A stretch of 64,000 nt of DNA from Helicobacter didelphidarum (lineage in GTDB: Bacteria; Campylobacterota; Campylobacteria; Campylobacterales; Helicobacteraceae): NCBI RefSeq assembly GCF_003364195.1, contig NZ_NXLQ01000007.1, positions 1 to 64,000 on the forward strand, in the 5' to 3' direction. Of the stretch, positions 9,601 to 17,735 are shown one piece after another. The notes under the pieces are model-generated. The model saw nothing but the letters and a program-made list of their open reading frames with translations. It was not told where the DNA came from and did no database searches. The first letter of the stretch is position 1; the number at the start of each line of letters is the position of its first letter. The translations under genes and the position numbers were made by a program.

Positions 9601-10032
9601 TTCTGTATTGGGATCATTTTGGGGATTCCAAAAAGGATTGTTTTGACACTGCAATACCTCAAAATATTGCAATATATCTTGAGTAGAAAAATCTTGCGGG
9701 TTACATTGCAATATAATTTCCACACAATTACCCATATTTCTTACAAAACCATGAAATTTAAAAATATGTGCAAGATTATAAACAAAAGGACGAAATCCAA
9801 CCCCTTGCACTAAACCAAAAATTTTAATTTTTATGTTTTGTTTCTTTTGCTGTCTTTTCCGTGAAACTAAAAAATCCAATAAAGATTCTAAGAAATTGGC
9901 AAGATTCGCAACATAAGATTGGAATGTTTTGTTTTGATGATATAGCTGTGATTCTTGAATAATTTGCATCCAATAAGTTATTTTATTTTGTGTATAAAAA
10001 TCATAAGAAAAAAAGTTTGTGGTTTGTTGCAT
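6679..10032 (-). CDS. hypF: Carbamoyltransferase HypF, greatly enlarged
   Basis: HypF uses carbamoyl phosphate and ATP to carbamoylate HypE. At 1117 residues it is far longer than the usual 750 or so. Order: an N-terminal extension of about 65 residues, acylphosphatase domain from about 67 (GLVQGVGFRPF), a low-complexity insertion, zinc-finger region (CEDC, CVNC, CSSC, CKQC), YrdC-like domain starting near LFKGLGGFAFLANARN, a second Asn/Gln/Lys/Ser-rich insertion of roughly 140 residues, then the Kae1-like carbamoyltransferase with HHHAH and VIFDGSGLGEDSTIWGGEF. All catalytic motifs are retained, so it is probably active. The start site is uncertain: the ribosome binding site before the ATG at 10032 is weak. 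Confidence 0.93.
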   Translation of the reverse strand: MQQTTNFFSYDFYTQNKITYWMQIIQESQLYHQNKTFQSYVANLANFLESLLDFLVSRKRQQKKQNIKIKIFGLVQGVGFRPFVYNLAHIFKFHGFVRNMGNCVEIILQCNPQDFSTQDILQYFEVLQCQNNPFWNPQNDPNTEQNIILFLLFLLQVCNYQDFIQADIINNAYKDNIQITKKRHAINILNILSQLLFNAYKILKNTALNLVLPKNASIDSLSLEFIESLSIYNENDKENIHENNFKILESYQHQANQLRDSELQLQLPLDFKICEDCYQDLLTSKDSISHEIYPENLKSHQRFWHYAFTSCVNCGARFSILNALPYDRKNTSMKDFALCSSCNYDYTNPTNRRFHTEPISCKQCGIKVLSFEYYAQQNQISATESLVKQLQHDFPDMRHFTRSNFSHINSLSYNYDAIKACADALKNNRIILFKGLGGFAFLANARNTDTIRKIRAIKNRPSKPFVIMARESELKKIALLSPKAIDALNSPASPIILALKNKKYNLSPEISNLETIGVMIPYTAMLVLLFEHLEEDFALLYTSANKKGAMIAKQLEECNLYDILHTLETSHDCNISLHKQSFKHENTYKQSSLYQDSTITSTLYDTAIKNNKPESYDNKTKHKKNTFCQQATQNNLFILIYQREILHRLDDSIINGINFYHDYITQNKFCNTQTKNIESKNANKKIHNIASSIQVDSTIKNSQQHNPLEQIQIDSNKTSQSSQLQLMRVSRGFAPLHKHFQQLHTKVLSAGFGAMQKSSLTFAKKHNVVISPYLGNLSNIQNIQNFYETFYFFSKLYGFPEIFITDKHKQYASVDIANDLFLQIPTKPHIASIYHHHAHLNALLLESNHTNGVGVIFDGSGLGEDSTIWGGEFLYGDFKSVKRLMSFQPFRILGGEKHIKDSMRLTLSYALRNNLTPILTFLEERFYNKEELQTLQNIEKRGINSPLTSSVGRLFDIAGFLLGLEKIEYEGQSGEMIASLALKYIAMNNSQKSITNYQTVATQVVESTFVPYSFSIKQEQIDLKDCFIEMFYERECNIAKEQIAFRFLDTLAFCVLESLQKIGADFALFGGGVFANFMLCARIEYLLRLHGIECFFPTLPCNDYSISLGQIAFANHL

Positions 10033-10398
10033 TGAGTTTATTTGCCTCTTAGGTGTTCGAAGTGAATAAGTTATGTTTTAAATTTAAATCCAACAAAATG
10101 AGTAACAATATTATTCCAACTTTTATTAACTTTAGTTTAGGTTAGAATTGTAACATATATTTTTAAAAATCTATTCCATTGTGGAAATATATATATTTTG
10201 GGAACAGAAAATTATTTCACAAGATTAAGATTTCAAAAAAAGAAAGGGTAGTGATATGATAAAAAATAAAAAAGTTTGAAAATTTAAGTTTTCATAATTT
10301 TATATTGATATTTTAAAACTTACGTGGCTTCCTTTGTGTTATTTACTTCACATAATTATAATATAATAAAAATATCAATATTTCTTATAAGGATAAAA
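10033..10398. other. Divergent hypF-gatB intergenic region
   Basis: Strongly AT-rich, with no gene visible. It should hold the promoters of hypF and gatB. Overlapping TATAAT boxes for gatB lie at 10357-10362 and 10362-10367. Confidence 0.5.
10357..10367 (+). promoter_or_regulatory. Overlapping -10 boxes of gatB
   Basis: Two overlapping TATAAT hexamers (10357-10362 and 10362-10367) about 35 bases upstream of the gatB ATG. Confidence 0.4.
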
Positions 10399-11829
10399 AT
10401 GAGTAATTTTGAAACAATTATTGGATTAGAAGTTCATGTGCAATTAAATACAAAAACAAAAATTTTCTGTTCTTGTGCAACAAGCTTTGGTGATATGCCA
10501 AATACAAATGTCTGTCCTGTATGTTTGGGTTTGCCTGGTGCTTTGCCGGTATTAAATAAAGAAGCTGTAAAAAAAGCAATTTCTTTTGGAACTGCTATCC
10601 AAGCTAAAATTAATCAAAATTCCGTTTTTGCACGCAAAAATTATTTTTATCCCGATTTACCAAAAGCATACCAAATTAGCCAATTTGAGATTCCAATTGT
10701 TGGGTATGGCACTATTGAAATTGATGTTCATGGTGAAAAAAAGATAATTGGTGTAACAAGAGCACATTTAGAAGAAGATGCAGGGAAAAATATCCACGAT
10801 GGTAATATTTCTAAAGTGGATTTAAATCGTGCTTGCACACCGCTTTTAGAAATTGTAAGTGAGCCTGATATGCGTAGTAGTGATGAGGCAATTGCATATC
10901 TCAAAAAATTGCATTCCATTGTCCGTTTCCTTGAAATTTCAGATGCAAATATGCAAGAAGGAAGCTTTCGTTGTGATGCTAATGTATCTATTCGCCCAAA
11001 AGGTGAAACAAAATTTTATACGCGCGTAGAAATCAAAAATCTCAATAGCTTTAAATTTATTCAAAAAGCTATTGAATATGAGGTTGTAAGGCAGAGAGAA
11101 GCTTTTGAATCTGGTTGCTACAACGATGAAATTGTGCAAGAAACACGGCTTTTTGACACACAAAAAGGTGTTACAAAATCAATGCGAGGAAAGGAAGAAA
11201 GTGCAGATTATCGTTATTTCCCTGATCCTGATTTATTGCCTGTATTTTTAGATTCTAAATTCTTAGAAGATGCCCAAAAGATTCCTGAAATGCCAGAGAG
11301 TAAAATTGTACGTTATGTTACAGATTTTGGGCTAAAAGAGAATGATGCAAAAATTATTACGCAAGACATTGATATGGTTAAATATTTTGAATTTTTAGTG
11401 CAGCAAAAAATCCTTGCAAAAACTGCTTACACATGGCTTACGACAGAGTTGCAAGGGAGGTTAAAAAATGGTAATACACTTGCTACTTGCGGTATTAGTA
11501 AGGAAGTTTTTTATACTCTTTTAGAGAGATTACAAACACAAAAAATTAGTGGATCTGGAGCAAAAACCATCCTTGATAATTTAGTAGAAAATCATGGTGG
11601 TGATGTAGATTTTCTTATTAAAGAATTGGGATTAGAACAAATTAATGATGATAGTGCAATTTTGACTCTTATAGATTCCATTCTGAATGCAAATTCTGAT
11701 AAAGTTGCTGAATATAAGGCAGGAAAAGAAAAAATGTTAGGTTTCTTTGTTGGACAAGTAATGAAAGCTTCAAAAGGTGCAAATCCTGCAAGAGTAAATG
11801 AATTATTACGTGAAAAATTAAGTAAATAG
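10399..11829 (+). CDS. gatB: Asp/Glu-tRNA amidotransferase subunit B
   Basis: GatB is the kinase and tRNA-binding subunit of GatCAB, which amidates Glu-tRNA(Gln) and Asp-tRNA(Asn) in bacteria lacking GlnRS or AsnRS. The 476-residue protein starts at the ATG at 10399 with AAGGA six bases upstream; 25 more residues could be read in frame but have no such site. The signature [20 protein letters not shown] opens the protein. The zinc Cys residues (CSC, CPVC), the central region EDAGKN and the C-terminal YqeY-type tail domain are present. gatA and gatC are not in the window. Confidence 0.96.
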   Translation: MSNFETIIGLEVHVQLNTKTKIFCSCATSFGDMPNTNVCPVCLGLPGALPVLNKEAVKKAISFGTAIQAKINQNSVFARKNYFYPDLPKAYQISQFEIPIVGYGTIEIDVHGEKKIIGVTRAHLEEDAGKNIHDGNISKVDLNRACTPLLEIVSEPDMRSSDEAIAYLKKLHSIVRFLEISDANMQEGSFRCDANVSIRPKGETKFYTRVEIKNLNSFKFIQKAIEYEVVRQREAFESGCYNDEIVQETRLFDTQKGVTKSMRGKEESADYRYFPDPDLLPVFLDSKFLEDAQKIPEMPESKIVRYVTDFGLKENDAKIITQDIDMVKYFEFLVQQKILAKTAYTWLTTELQGRLKNGNTLATCGISKEVFYTLLERLQTQKISGSGAKTILDNLVENHGGDVDFLIKELGLEQINDDSAILTLIDSILNANSDKVAEYKAGKEKMLGFFVGQVMKASKGANPARVNELLREKLSK

Positions 11830-11907
11830 AGTGTAGAAAGTAACCATTTTATAATTTTATTGAATATGAATATAATTGAAGCTATAAAAATTTAAAAAAC
11901 ATAATAA

Positions 11908-11983
11908 TGGTGGAGTGTAGGGGGTTCGAACCCCTGACCCCAACGCTGCCAGCGTTGTACTCTCCCAACTGAGCTAACACCCC
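11908..11983 (-). tRNA. tRNA-Ala (GGC)
   Basis: Read on the minus strand this is a complete 76-base cloverleaf. The acceptor GGGGTGT pairs with ACACTCC (one G-U), the D arm contains AGCTCAGTTGGGAGA, the anticodon loop CTGGCAG gives anticodon GGC, the T arm GGGGTTCGAACCCC is perfect, and the CCA end is encoded. It is convergent with gatB. Confidence 0.95.
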
Positions 11984-12227
11984 ATATATACTAAAGATAT
12001 AAATAAATTTTCAGAGAAAGAATTAAAAAACTCCCATTCTAGCATTTTAAAGCTTAAAAGACATTTAAACTACGAAATAAATTGCCAAATTAAATTCCCC
12101 TTTTTTCTTAATGAAGTTAAAATCTTAAATGTTTTTTACGAGTGAATACATTATTTTTTTATAGTTAAGATGATTCTGTAATAATATTAAATGTAATTGA
12201 TATTAATATTTTGAGAAAAGGCAAAAA

Positions 12228-13007
12228 ATGATTATCTTACGAATATATTTTATGTTACTATGTATGATTTTCTATTCTGCATGCTCACACAAAGAACATG
12301 TAGCAATAGCTGAAGATTTACAAGATAAACAAAACATTCAAGAAAAAAGAGAATCTACCTATCAAGATTTAAAACAAAATACATCTTCTCATTCCTCAAA
12401 TTCCATAGAATCTTTATTAGATTCTAATACTCTTTCGCAAGATGATATAATACAACAAGCATTAAATGAAGAATTAAAAAGCAAACGTAACCAATACAGA
12501 AATGAATGTAATAAAAAAAATGGGGATTCTTGTGTAAAACTTGCAATTTCCTATCAAACTTCACACGACCTCGATAAAGATTCAATAACAAAAATATATG
12601 AAAAGGCAGCAATGTATTATCAAAAAGATTGTGAAAATGGTAATATGCACGCATGTTCGGGCTTAGGTACACTTTATGAGGCAGGAGATGGTATTAAGCA
12701 GAATAAAAAATATAGTAAAGAACTTTATAGTCATGCTTGTAGAAATGGAGATTCAAGAGGTTGTATAAACCTCGGAATTATAGCAAAAGGTTGCCTTGCA
12801 TGTCCTTCAGAAAACACTCCGCAAACTAGAGAAGCACTCAACTATTTTAAACAAGCGTGTAAGTATAAAAATTCTAATGCGTGTTATATGGTTGCACAAA
12901 TTTACTTAAAGGCTACACAGCAACTAGATTCCAATCAAGACGAGCTTATCAAACAATATTTAAAACAATCTTGTGATTTTGGTAAACAGAATGCTTGCAA
13001 CAATTAA
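12228..13007 (+). CDS. Cys-rich Sel1-repeat lipoprotein (Hcp-like)
   Basis: A 259-residue protein with a signal peptide and lipobox YSAC (Cys 19), so probably lipid-anchored. After a polar, Ser/Gln-rich linker there are about four Sel1/TPR-like repeats from residue 85 on, each carrying paired Cys in the pattern C-(6-8)-C (for example CENGNMHAC, CRNGDSRGC, CKYKNSNAC, CDFGKQNAC). This is the arrangement of the Helicobacter cysteine-rich proteins, whose helix pairs are disulfide-linked. Family members are secreted or periplasmic; some bind penicillin or modulate host cells. It is a single-gene unit. The precise role is not predictable. Confidence 0.85.
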   Translation: MIILRIYFMLLCMIFYSACSHKEHVAIAEDLQDKQNIQEKRESTYQDLKQNTSSHSSNSIESLLDSNTLSQDDIIQQALNEELKSKRNQYRNECNKKNGDSCVKLAISYQTSHDLDKDSITKIYEKAAMYYQKDCENGNMHACSGLGTLYEAGDGIKQNKKYSKELYSHACRNGDSRGCINLGIIAKGCLACPSENTPQTREALNYFKQACKYKNSNACYMVAQIYLKATQQLDSNQDELIKQYLKQSCDFGKQNACNN

Positions 13008-13085
13008 AAAATTATTTCACAATATTTATATTTTTTAAACACAAAATGATTAAAACTAAGATAAAATTATTCTATAAAGTTTAGA

Positions 13086-13135
13086 GATTGGACAACCTCC
13101 TTTTTTCTAAAATGGAAAAATAAGATTGTTCAATC
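13086..13135. repeat. Inverted repeat in dcuA leader
   Basis: GATTGGACAA at 13086-13095 faces TTGTTCAATC at 13126-13135 (9 of 10 positions complementary), separated by 30 bases. It ends 22 bases before the dcuA ATG. It could be an operator or a leader hairpin; no terminator-like T run follows. Confidence 0.4.
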
Positions 13136-13157
13136 AAAAATATGAGGAGATTTTGGC

Positions 13158-14921
13158 ATGGATATATTGTTATTAATCGGACAACTCATCGTCTTATTTG
13201 GAGCAATTTTCTTGGGTATTCGGCTTGGTGGTATGGCTATTGGATACGCTGGTGGACTTGGTGTCGTTGTGCTTAGTCTAGGACTTGGCATGAAGCCTGG
13301 AGATATTCCTTGGGATGTGATTTTAATCATTATGTCTGTTATCGCAGCTATCGCAGCAATGCAATTAGCTGGAGGCTTGGACTATATGGTGCAGGTAGCT
13401 GAAAAGATTTTGCGTAAAAATCCTAAATATATCAACTACCTTGCACCTACAGTTACTTACTTTTTGACATTTTTAGCAGGGACAGGACACACGGCGTTTT
13501 CTATGATACCTGTCATTGTGGAAGTAGCAAAAGAGCAAAATATCAAACCATCCGCACCACTCTCTATCGCTGTTGTCTCATCTCAAATTGCTATTACCGC
13601 AAGTCCCGTGAGTGCGGCAGTTGTTTATATGAGCGGTGCATTAGAAGAATTTGGCTGGAGTTACCCTACTCTCCTTCTTGTGTGGCTTGTTACAACTTAT
13701 ATCGCATGTATGCTTACTGCTTTTGTTGTTAGCAAATTTTTTCCTCTTGACTTGAGTAAAGATTCTGTTTATCAAGAAAGACTTAAAGCTGGATTGGTAA
13801 AACCATCTGTTGGCGCACAGCATATCGAACTCAAAAAGGGTGCAAAGTTAAGTGTTGGGATCTTTTTAATAGGTGTTTTATGTGTAGTTTTTTATGCAAC
13901 ATCTATTTCTGATGTTGTACGCAAACCGCTTTTGAATCTTGTAAATTCCCATATACCTGTTGATATGGAACAAGAATTATTTAATATTAAATCAAAAGCC
14001 CTTAGCATGTTAAAAGAAGCACAAGGTGATGTGAGCAAGGGACAAGCTGAACTTGATTCTAACTTTAGTAAAATGGAAAATTTATTTCTCAAATCTAAAG
14101 ATGAATTTAAAACAGCAAATGGTGAATTTAATGAAGCCAAAATTGATAGCTATGTGGATTCTCTAGGGAAATTTAAAGAGGCAATATTTCAAGCAAAAGA
14201 GTTGCATACTGATGCTAAACTTTCTGAAGTAAAAGCTTATTTAGAATCTGCATTAAGTGAACTTCATGCAAGAGCAAAAGATTCTATAAAAGAAGATATA
14301 AGTGAGGAAACTTTTGGTGTGAAACTTGCAAAAATGGTAAAAAGCTACATAGATCCTGTGCGGCTAACACGCGATGGAGCAATTATGAGCTTTATGCTTT
14401 TGATTGCAACCTTTATTGCAATATTTTGTAAAGTTGATACAAGCAAACTCCTTGATGCAAGCACATTTAAAGCTGGTATGACAGCGTGCGTTTGTGTGCT
14501 TGGTGTCGCATGGTTGGGCAATACATTTGTAGCTGGATATAAAGAAGAAATCGGAAGTCTCGCAAGCAAACTTGTAGGTGATTATCCTGGACTTTTAGCT
14601 GTTGCACTATTCTTTGCTAGTATGCTCCTTTATTCGCAAGCAGCTACCGCAAAGGCAATTATGCCTGTTGTTATTGTTGCATTAGATATAACAGCCACTA
14701 CACCAGAATCTAGTTATATTTTAGTAGCAAGTTTTGCAGCGGTATCAGCACTTTTTGTGCTTCCTACTTATCCAACGCTTCTTGGTGCAGTCCAAATGGA
14801 CGATACTGGTTCAACTCGTATAGGGAAATATGTGTTCAATCACAGCTTTATTGTGCCAGGAACAATTGCTATTATTTTTGCCGTAGGACTTGGATTTATT
14901 GTTGCTCCAATATTTGCATAA
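13158..14921 (+). CDS. dcuA: Anaerobic C4-dicarboxylate transporter DcuA with extra domain
   Basis: Inner-membrane exchanger for fumarate, succinate, malate and aspartate, supporting fumarate respiration. The N-terminal half follows E. coli DcuA closely (GARLGG/GIRLGG, NPKYI, AGTGHT, AITASPVSAAVVYMSG) rather than DcuB. The protein is 587 residues against about 435 normally: the excess is one hydrophilic, helical, Lys/Glu/Ser-rich block at about residues 255-400 between two membrane segments. The C-terminal half has the usual membrane segments and PTYPTLLGAVQMDDTGSTRI. GAGGAG lies 11 bases before the ATG. It is a single-gene unit. Confidence 0.92.
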   Translation: MDILLLIGQLIVLFGAIFLGIRLGGMAIGYAGGLGVVVLSLGLGMKPGDIPWDVILIIMSVIAAIAAMQLAGGLDYMVQVAEKILRKNPKYINYLAPTVTYFLTFLAGTGHTAFSMIPVIVEVAKEQNIKPSAPLSIAVVSSQIAITASPVSAAVVYMSGALEEFGWSYPTLLLVWLVTTYIACMLTAFVVSKFFPLDLSKDSVYQERLKAGLVKPSVGAQHIELKKGAKLSVGIFLIGVLCVVFYATSISDVVRKPLLNLVNSHIPVDMEQELFNIKSKALSMLKEAQGDVSKGQAELDSNFSKMENLFLKSKDEFKTANGEFNEAKIDSYVDSLGKFKEAIFQAKELHTDAKLSEVKAYLESALSELHARAKDSIKEDISEETFGVKLAKMVKSYIDPVRLTRDGAIMSFMLLIATFIAIFCKVDTSKLLDASTFKAGMTACVCVLGVAWLGNTFVAGYKEEIGSLASKLVGDYPGLLAVALFFASMLLYSQAATAKAIMPVVIVALDITATTPESSYILVASFAAVSALFVLPTYPTLLGAVQMDDTGSTRIGKYVFNHSFIVPGTIAIIFAVGLGFIVAPIFA

Positions 14922-15248
14922 AATATTCTGATAAAACAAATATAGATATTTTTTAGACTATATTGCAAAAAAATGTCTGTATATTCCAAATCTTAATATT
15001 TACAAACAAAGGTAAAATTTTTCTATCTTAATGAGACTCACTCAATCTCTGTATTATTCCCAATGAAAAATTACGATATAATATGTATGAGTATTTATTA
15101 ATGTATTTTCTGTAAAAATAATTACAATAAATTTTTTAAAGTATTAATAAATTACATTGTACATTCAATAAGAAGAGATTTTAGCAATTTTCATAATTAA
15201 AAAATCTCAAGGTAAATGTTATGCCATTTATCAATATAAGGGTTTTAT
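14922..15248. other. dcuA-pth intergenic region
   Basis: AT-rich, no gene seen. GAGATTTT (15175-15182) and AAAATCTC (15201-15208) form a weak inverted repeat. An AAGGG site for pth is at the end. Confidence 0.4.
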
Positions 15249-16421
15249 ATGCAAACTATTCTTCTTGTTGGCTTGGGTAATGTTGGCACACAATATGCAC
15301 ATACGCGACATAATATTGGCTTTATGTGTCTTGACAAGCTTACAAGTATATTAAATGATGAAAATAAGCAAAAAAGTCCGCTCACAGAATTTTATACTAG
15401 AGATTCTAAAAATACGGAACGAGTAAATCCCCACATTATTTCATATAATATAGAATCTCGTCTTAATAATAAAAATACACAAATTATATGGAAGGCTGAT
15501 AAAAAAAATCATTGCATAAAAGCTGAAGTATCGCTTAAACATTTTATAGAATCTTTGAGAGATAATATACAAATTTTAAGGCAATTTAAATTTCTTGCAC
15601 CAAAGTCTTTTATAAAAAAACACAATGCCACACTCCCTATTCCCTCTACAAAACAACAATATCCTAATGATTATTATCGAGAGAATGAACAAAAATGGAT
15701 AGATTTTTTACAAGAATCTTTTCAAGAAAAGTTACAATCTATTCATCCAGATTACAATATACTTATGGTAGCTCCAACAACTTTTATGAATAATAGTGGG
15801 GAATGCTTACGAAATATCGTGCAGCATTATAATATTGTTAAAACAATTATAATCTACGATGATTTAGATACAAAATTTGGAAGTATTAATTTTCGTTACA
15901 AAGGAAGTAGTGGGGGACATAATGGATTAAAATCAATTCATACATATTTTGGAGAAACATATTTACGCGTAAAACTTGGTATTGCAACAAATATATTTTT
16001 AAGCGAAAAAGCTTCAAAGATTATTGGCAAATCACAAGATTTTGAAATAATCTCTGAATTATTTTTACAAACTCTATATGAAAAATTTAATTTTTTTGAG
16101 CAATTTAAAACACAATCATTTTTTAAAATTCTAAAAAATAAACTGCTCAAGCAAAATTTACTTGCTACAAATCTGGAATCTTATTATAATGAAATATGGC
16201 AAAAATTCCAACAATTTCATAAGAGTGGTAATGATGAAATTCCTCATTTTGTTCTATCAAATTTTACCCCGTGTGAATCTTTCGTGCTAGAAGACATTTT
16301 AAGCTATACTTCATTTGTTATAATTGGTGCAATATTTGAGTGGAGTTATTATAGCTCTTTACACAAGAAAGATACAAATGATTTTATGTCTCTTGATATT
16401 TTTAATGTAAATTTTAAATAA
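15249..16421 (+). CDS. pth: Peptidyl-tRNA hydrolase, enlarged
   Basis: Pth recycles tRNA from prematurely released peptidyl-tRNA. The catalytic features are all present: GLGNVG near the start, the active His in TRHNIGF (about residue 20), MNNSGE, and YDDLD followed by GSSGGHNGLKS. The protein has 390 residues, about twice the normal 185-195. The excess is in two blocks: about 115 residues between TRHNIGF and MNNSGE, and a long C-terminal portion after the RVKLGI segment. Both are rich in Lys, Asn, Phe and Gln. AAGGG precedes the ATG. The usual rplY neighbour is absent. Confidence 0.9.
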   Translation: MQTILLVGLGNVGTQYAHTRHNIGFMCLDKLTSILNDENKQKSPLTEFYTRDSKNTERVNPHIISYNIESRLNNKNTQIIWKADKKNHCIKAEVSLKHFIESLRDNIQILRQFKFLAPKSFIKKHNATLPIPSTKQQYPNDYYRENEQKWIDFLQESFQEKLQSIHPDYNILMVAPTTFMNNSGECLRNIVQHYNIVKTIIIYDDLDTKFGSINFRYKGSSGGHNGLKSIHTYFGETYLRVKLGIATNIFLSEKASKIIGKSQDFEIISELFLQTLYEKFNFFEQFKTQSFFKILKNKLLKQNLLATNLESYYNEIWQKFQQFHKSGNDEIPHFVLSNFTPCESFVLEDILSYTSFVIIGAIFEWSYYSSLHKKDTNDFMSLDIFNVNFK

Positions 16422-16540
16422 ATTATATAAATTATATATATGAAAGAATCTAAATTAGTTTTATATGAAAAAGTTAATTGTTTGTTATGCAAATGGATTG
16501 AAGCTATATTTTTAAGTTTATAAGACAAACGAAATTTTGC

Positions 16541-16546
16541 TATAAT
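16541..16546 (+). promoter_or_regulatory. -10 box upstream of lpxR-like gene
   Basis: TATAAT in the context TTTTGCTATAATACT, about 74 bases before the ATG at 16620. Confidence 0.5.
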
Positions 16547-16619
16547 ACTAAAAATATATAATAAAAGCTTTAAATTCCATAAATATTAATACAACAACAA
16601 CTAATTGTAAAGTAACACC

Positions 16620-17621
16620 ATGTTCAATGTCTTTAAATTTATTTTATTATTTCTTGTTATTGACATACTTCATGCGAGAGATATTGTAGCATATAAAAAA
16701 CAGACTTTTTCTCTTGCTACGGACAATGACGCGTATTTTGAACCAACAAATTATGATAGGTTCTATACTGCTGGACATAGTTTAAGTTATACTTCCAAAG
16801 AATTTCAGCAATCATTTTTACACTATGTCGGGATTTCTTCTTTCTTGTCTAAAAATCTTAGCCTTACCCTACCCTATTCTTCTGTAATTTCTCGTTTCAG
16901 CATAAATCTTGCACAAGAAATTTATACACCAAATAGCAAGTATGTAACCATTCCTCCAAAAGATGATATGCCTTATGGGGGATATTTATACGCAAACTTT
17001 ATGGCACAAAATCGCATTGGGAATTTTATGGAACAAGCTTCGTTAAATATTGGTCTTGTTGGTCCTTATGCACTTGCAAAAGAGACACAAGATATAATCC
17101 ACATACTTACAAATGTAAGTCGTTATGCAGGTTGGGATTCTCAAATTCATAATGAATTTATTTTTAATCTCTATTACAAAGCAATGTATAAGATTCCAAT
17201 TATAGAAAATATTATTGAATTTTTACCATTTGGGACAATAGCACTAGGAAACGCACATACTCATGTTGATTTTGGAGCGAGATTGCGTATCGGATGGGGA
17301 CTTTGGGGTGATTTTGGAATCCAAAAAGCCCATACAAATAATCTTGGTAGCACAAGCATTGATGATAATTTTAGATTCTATCTATCTGGTGGAATACTTG
17401 GTAGAGTTGTCGGGAGAAATATCTTTATACAAGGCAATACAATTGGCGGGGTGCAAACTTCATTAGATGTAAACCACTTTATTTATGAAGCAGAACTTGG
17501 AATGGCGATTGCATGGAAAGGATTTGTTGCTGGTGTTGTATATACTTATAAACAAAAAGAATTTTTAACTCAAGCAAGAGATTCTAATTATACAACACTT
17601 AGAATAGAAGTAAGCTTTTAA
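16620..17621 (+). CDS. lpxR: Lipid A 3'-O-deacylase (LpxR/DUF2219 family)
   Basis: Outer-membrane beta-barrel enzyme that removes the 3'-acyl chain of lipid A, lowering TLR4 recognition. The 333-residue sequence has a signal peptide of about 19 residues and then the family opening: TDNDAYFE (the Asn-Asp pair), DRFYTAGHSLSY, a Gly-rich hairpin MPYGGYLYANF, GWDSQIHNEF, and repeated aromatic/Gly strands ending in Phe. The barrel-type C-terminus (LRIEVSF) is intact. It is convergent with the chemoreceptor gene. Assignment is by motif; H. pylori has a functional homologue. Confidence 0.82.
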   Translation: MFNVFKFILLFLVIDILHARDIVAYKKQTFSLATDNDAYFEPTNYDRFYTAGHSLSYTSKEFQQSFLHYVGISSFLSKNLSLTLPYSSVISRFSINLAQEIYTPNSKYVTIPPKDDMPYGGYLYANFMAQNRIGNFMEQASLNIGLVGPYALAKETQDIIHILTNVSRYAGWDSQIHNEFIFNLYYKAMYKIPIIENIIEFLPFGTIALGNAHTHVDFGARLRIGWGLWGDFGIQKAHTNNLGSTSIDDNFRFYLSGGILGRVVGRNIFIQGNTIGGVQTSLDVNHFIYEAELGMAIAWKGFVAGVVYTYKQKEFLTQARDSNYTTLRIEVSF

Positions 17622-17735
17622 ATTATATCATCTAGCCACTATTGTTAGGATAATTTATTTATGGTGGTGTTGTGATTGAGCAAAATTTCATTATTTTCCA
17701 CAATAAACACAACAATGACTTTTATAAACTCTCAT

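Noticed and set aside
9528-9813. Short open frames on both strands inside the hypF insertion
   Set aside because: They overlap the long HypF frame, lack start sites and are explained by low-complexity AT-rich codons.
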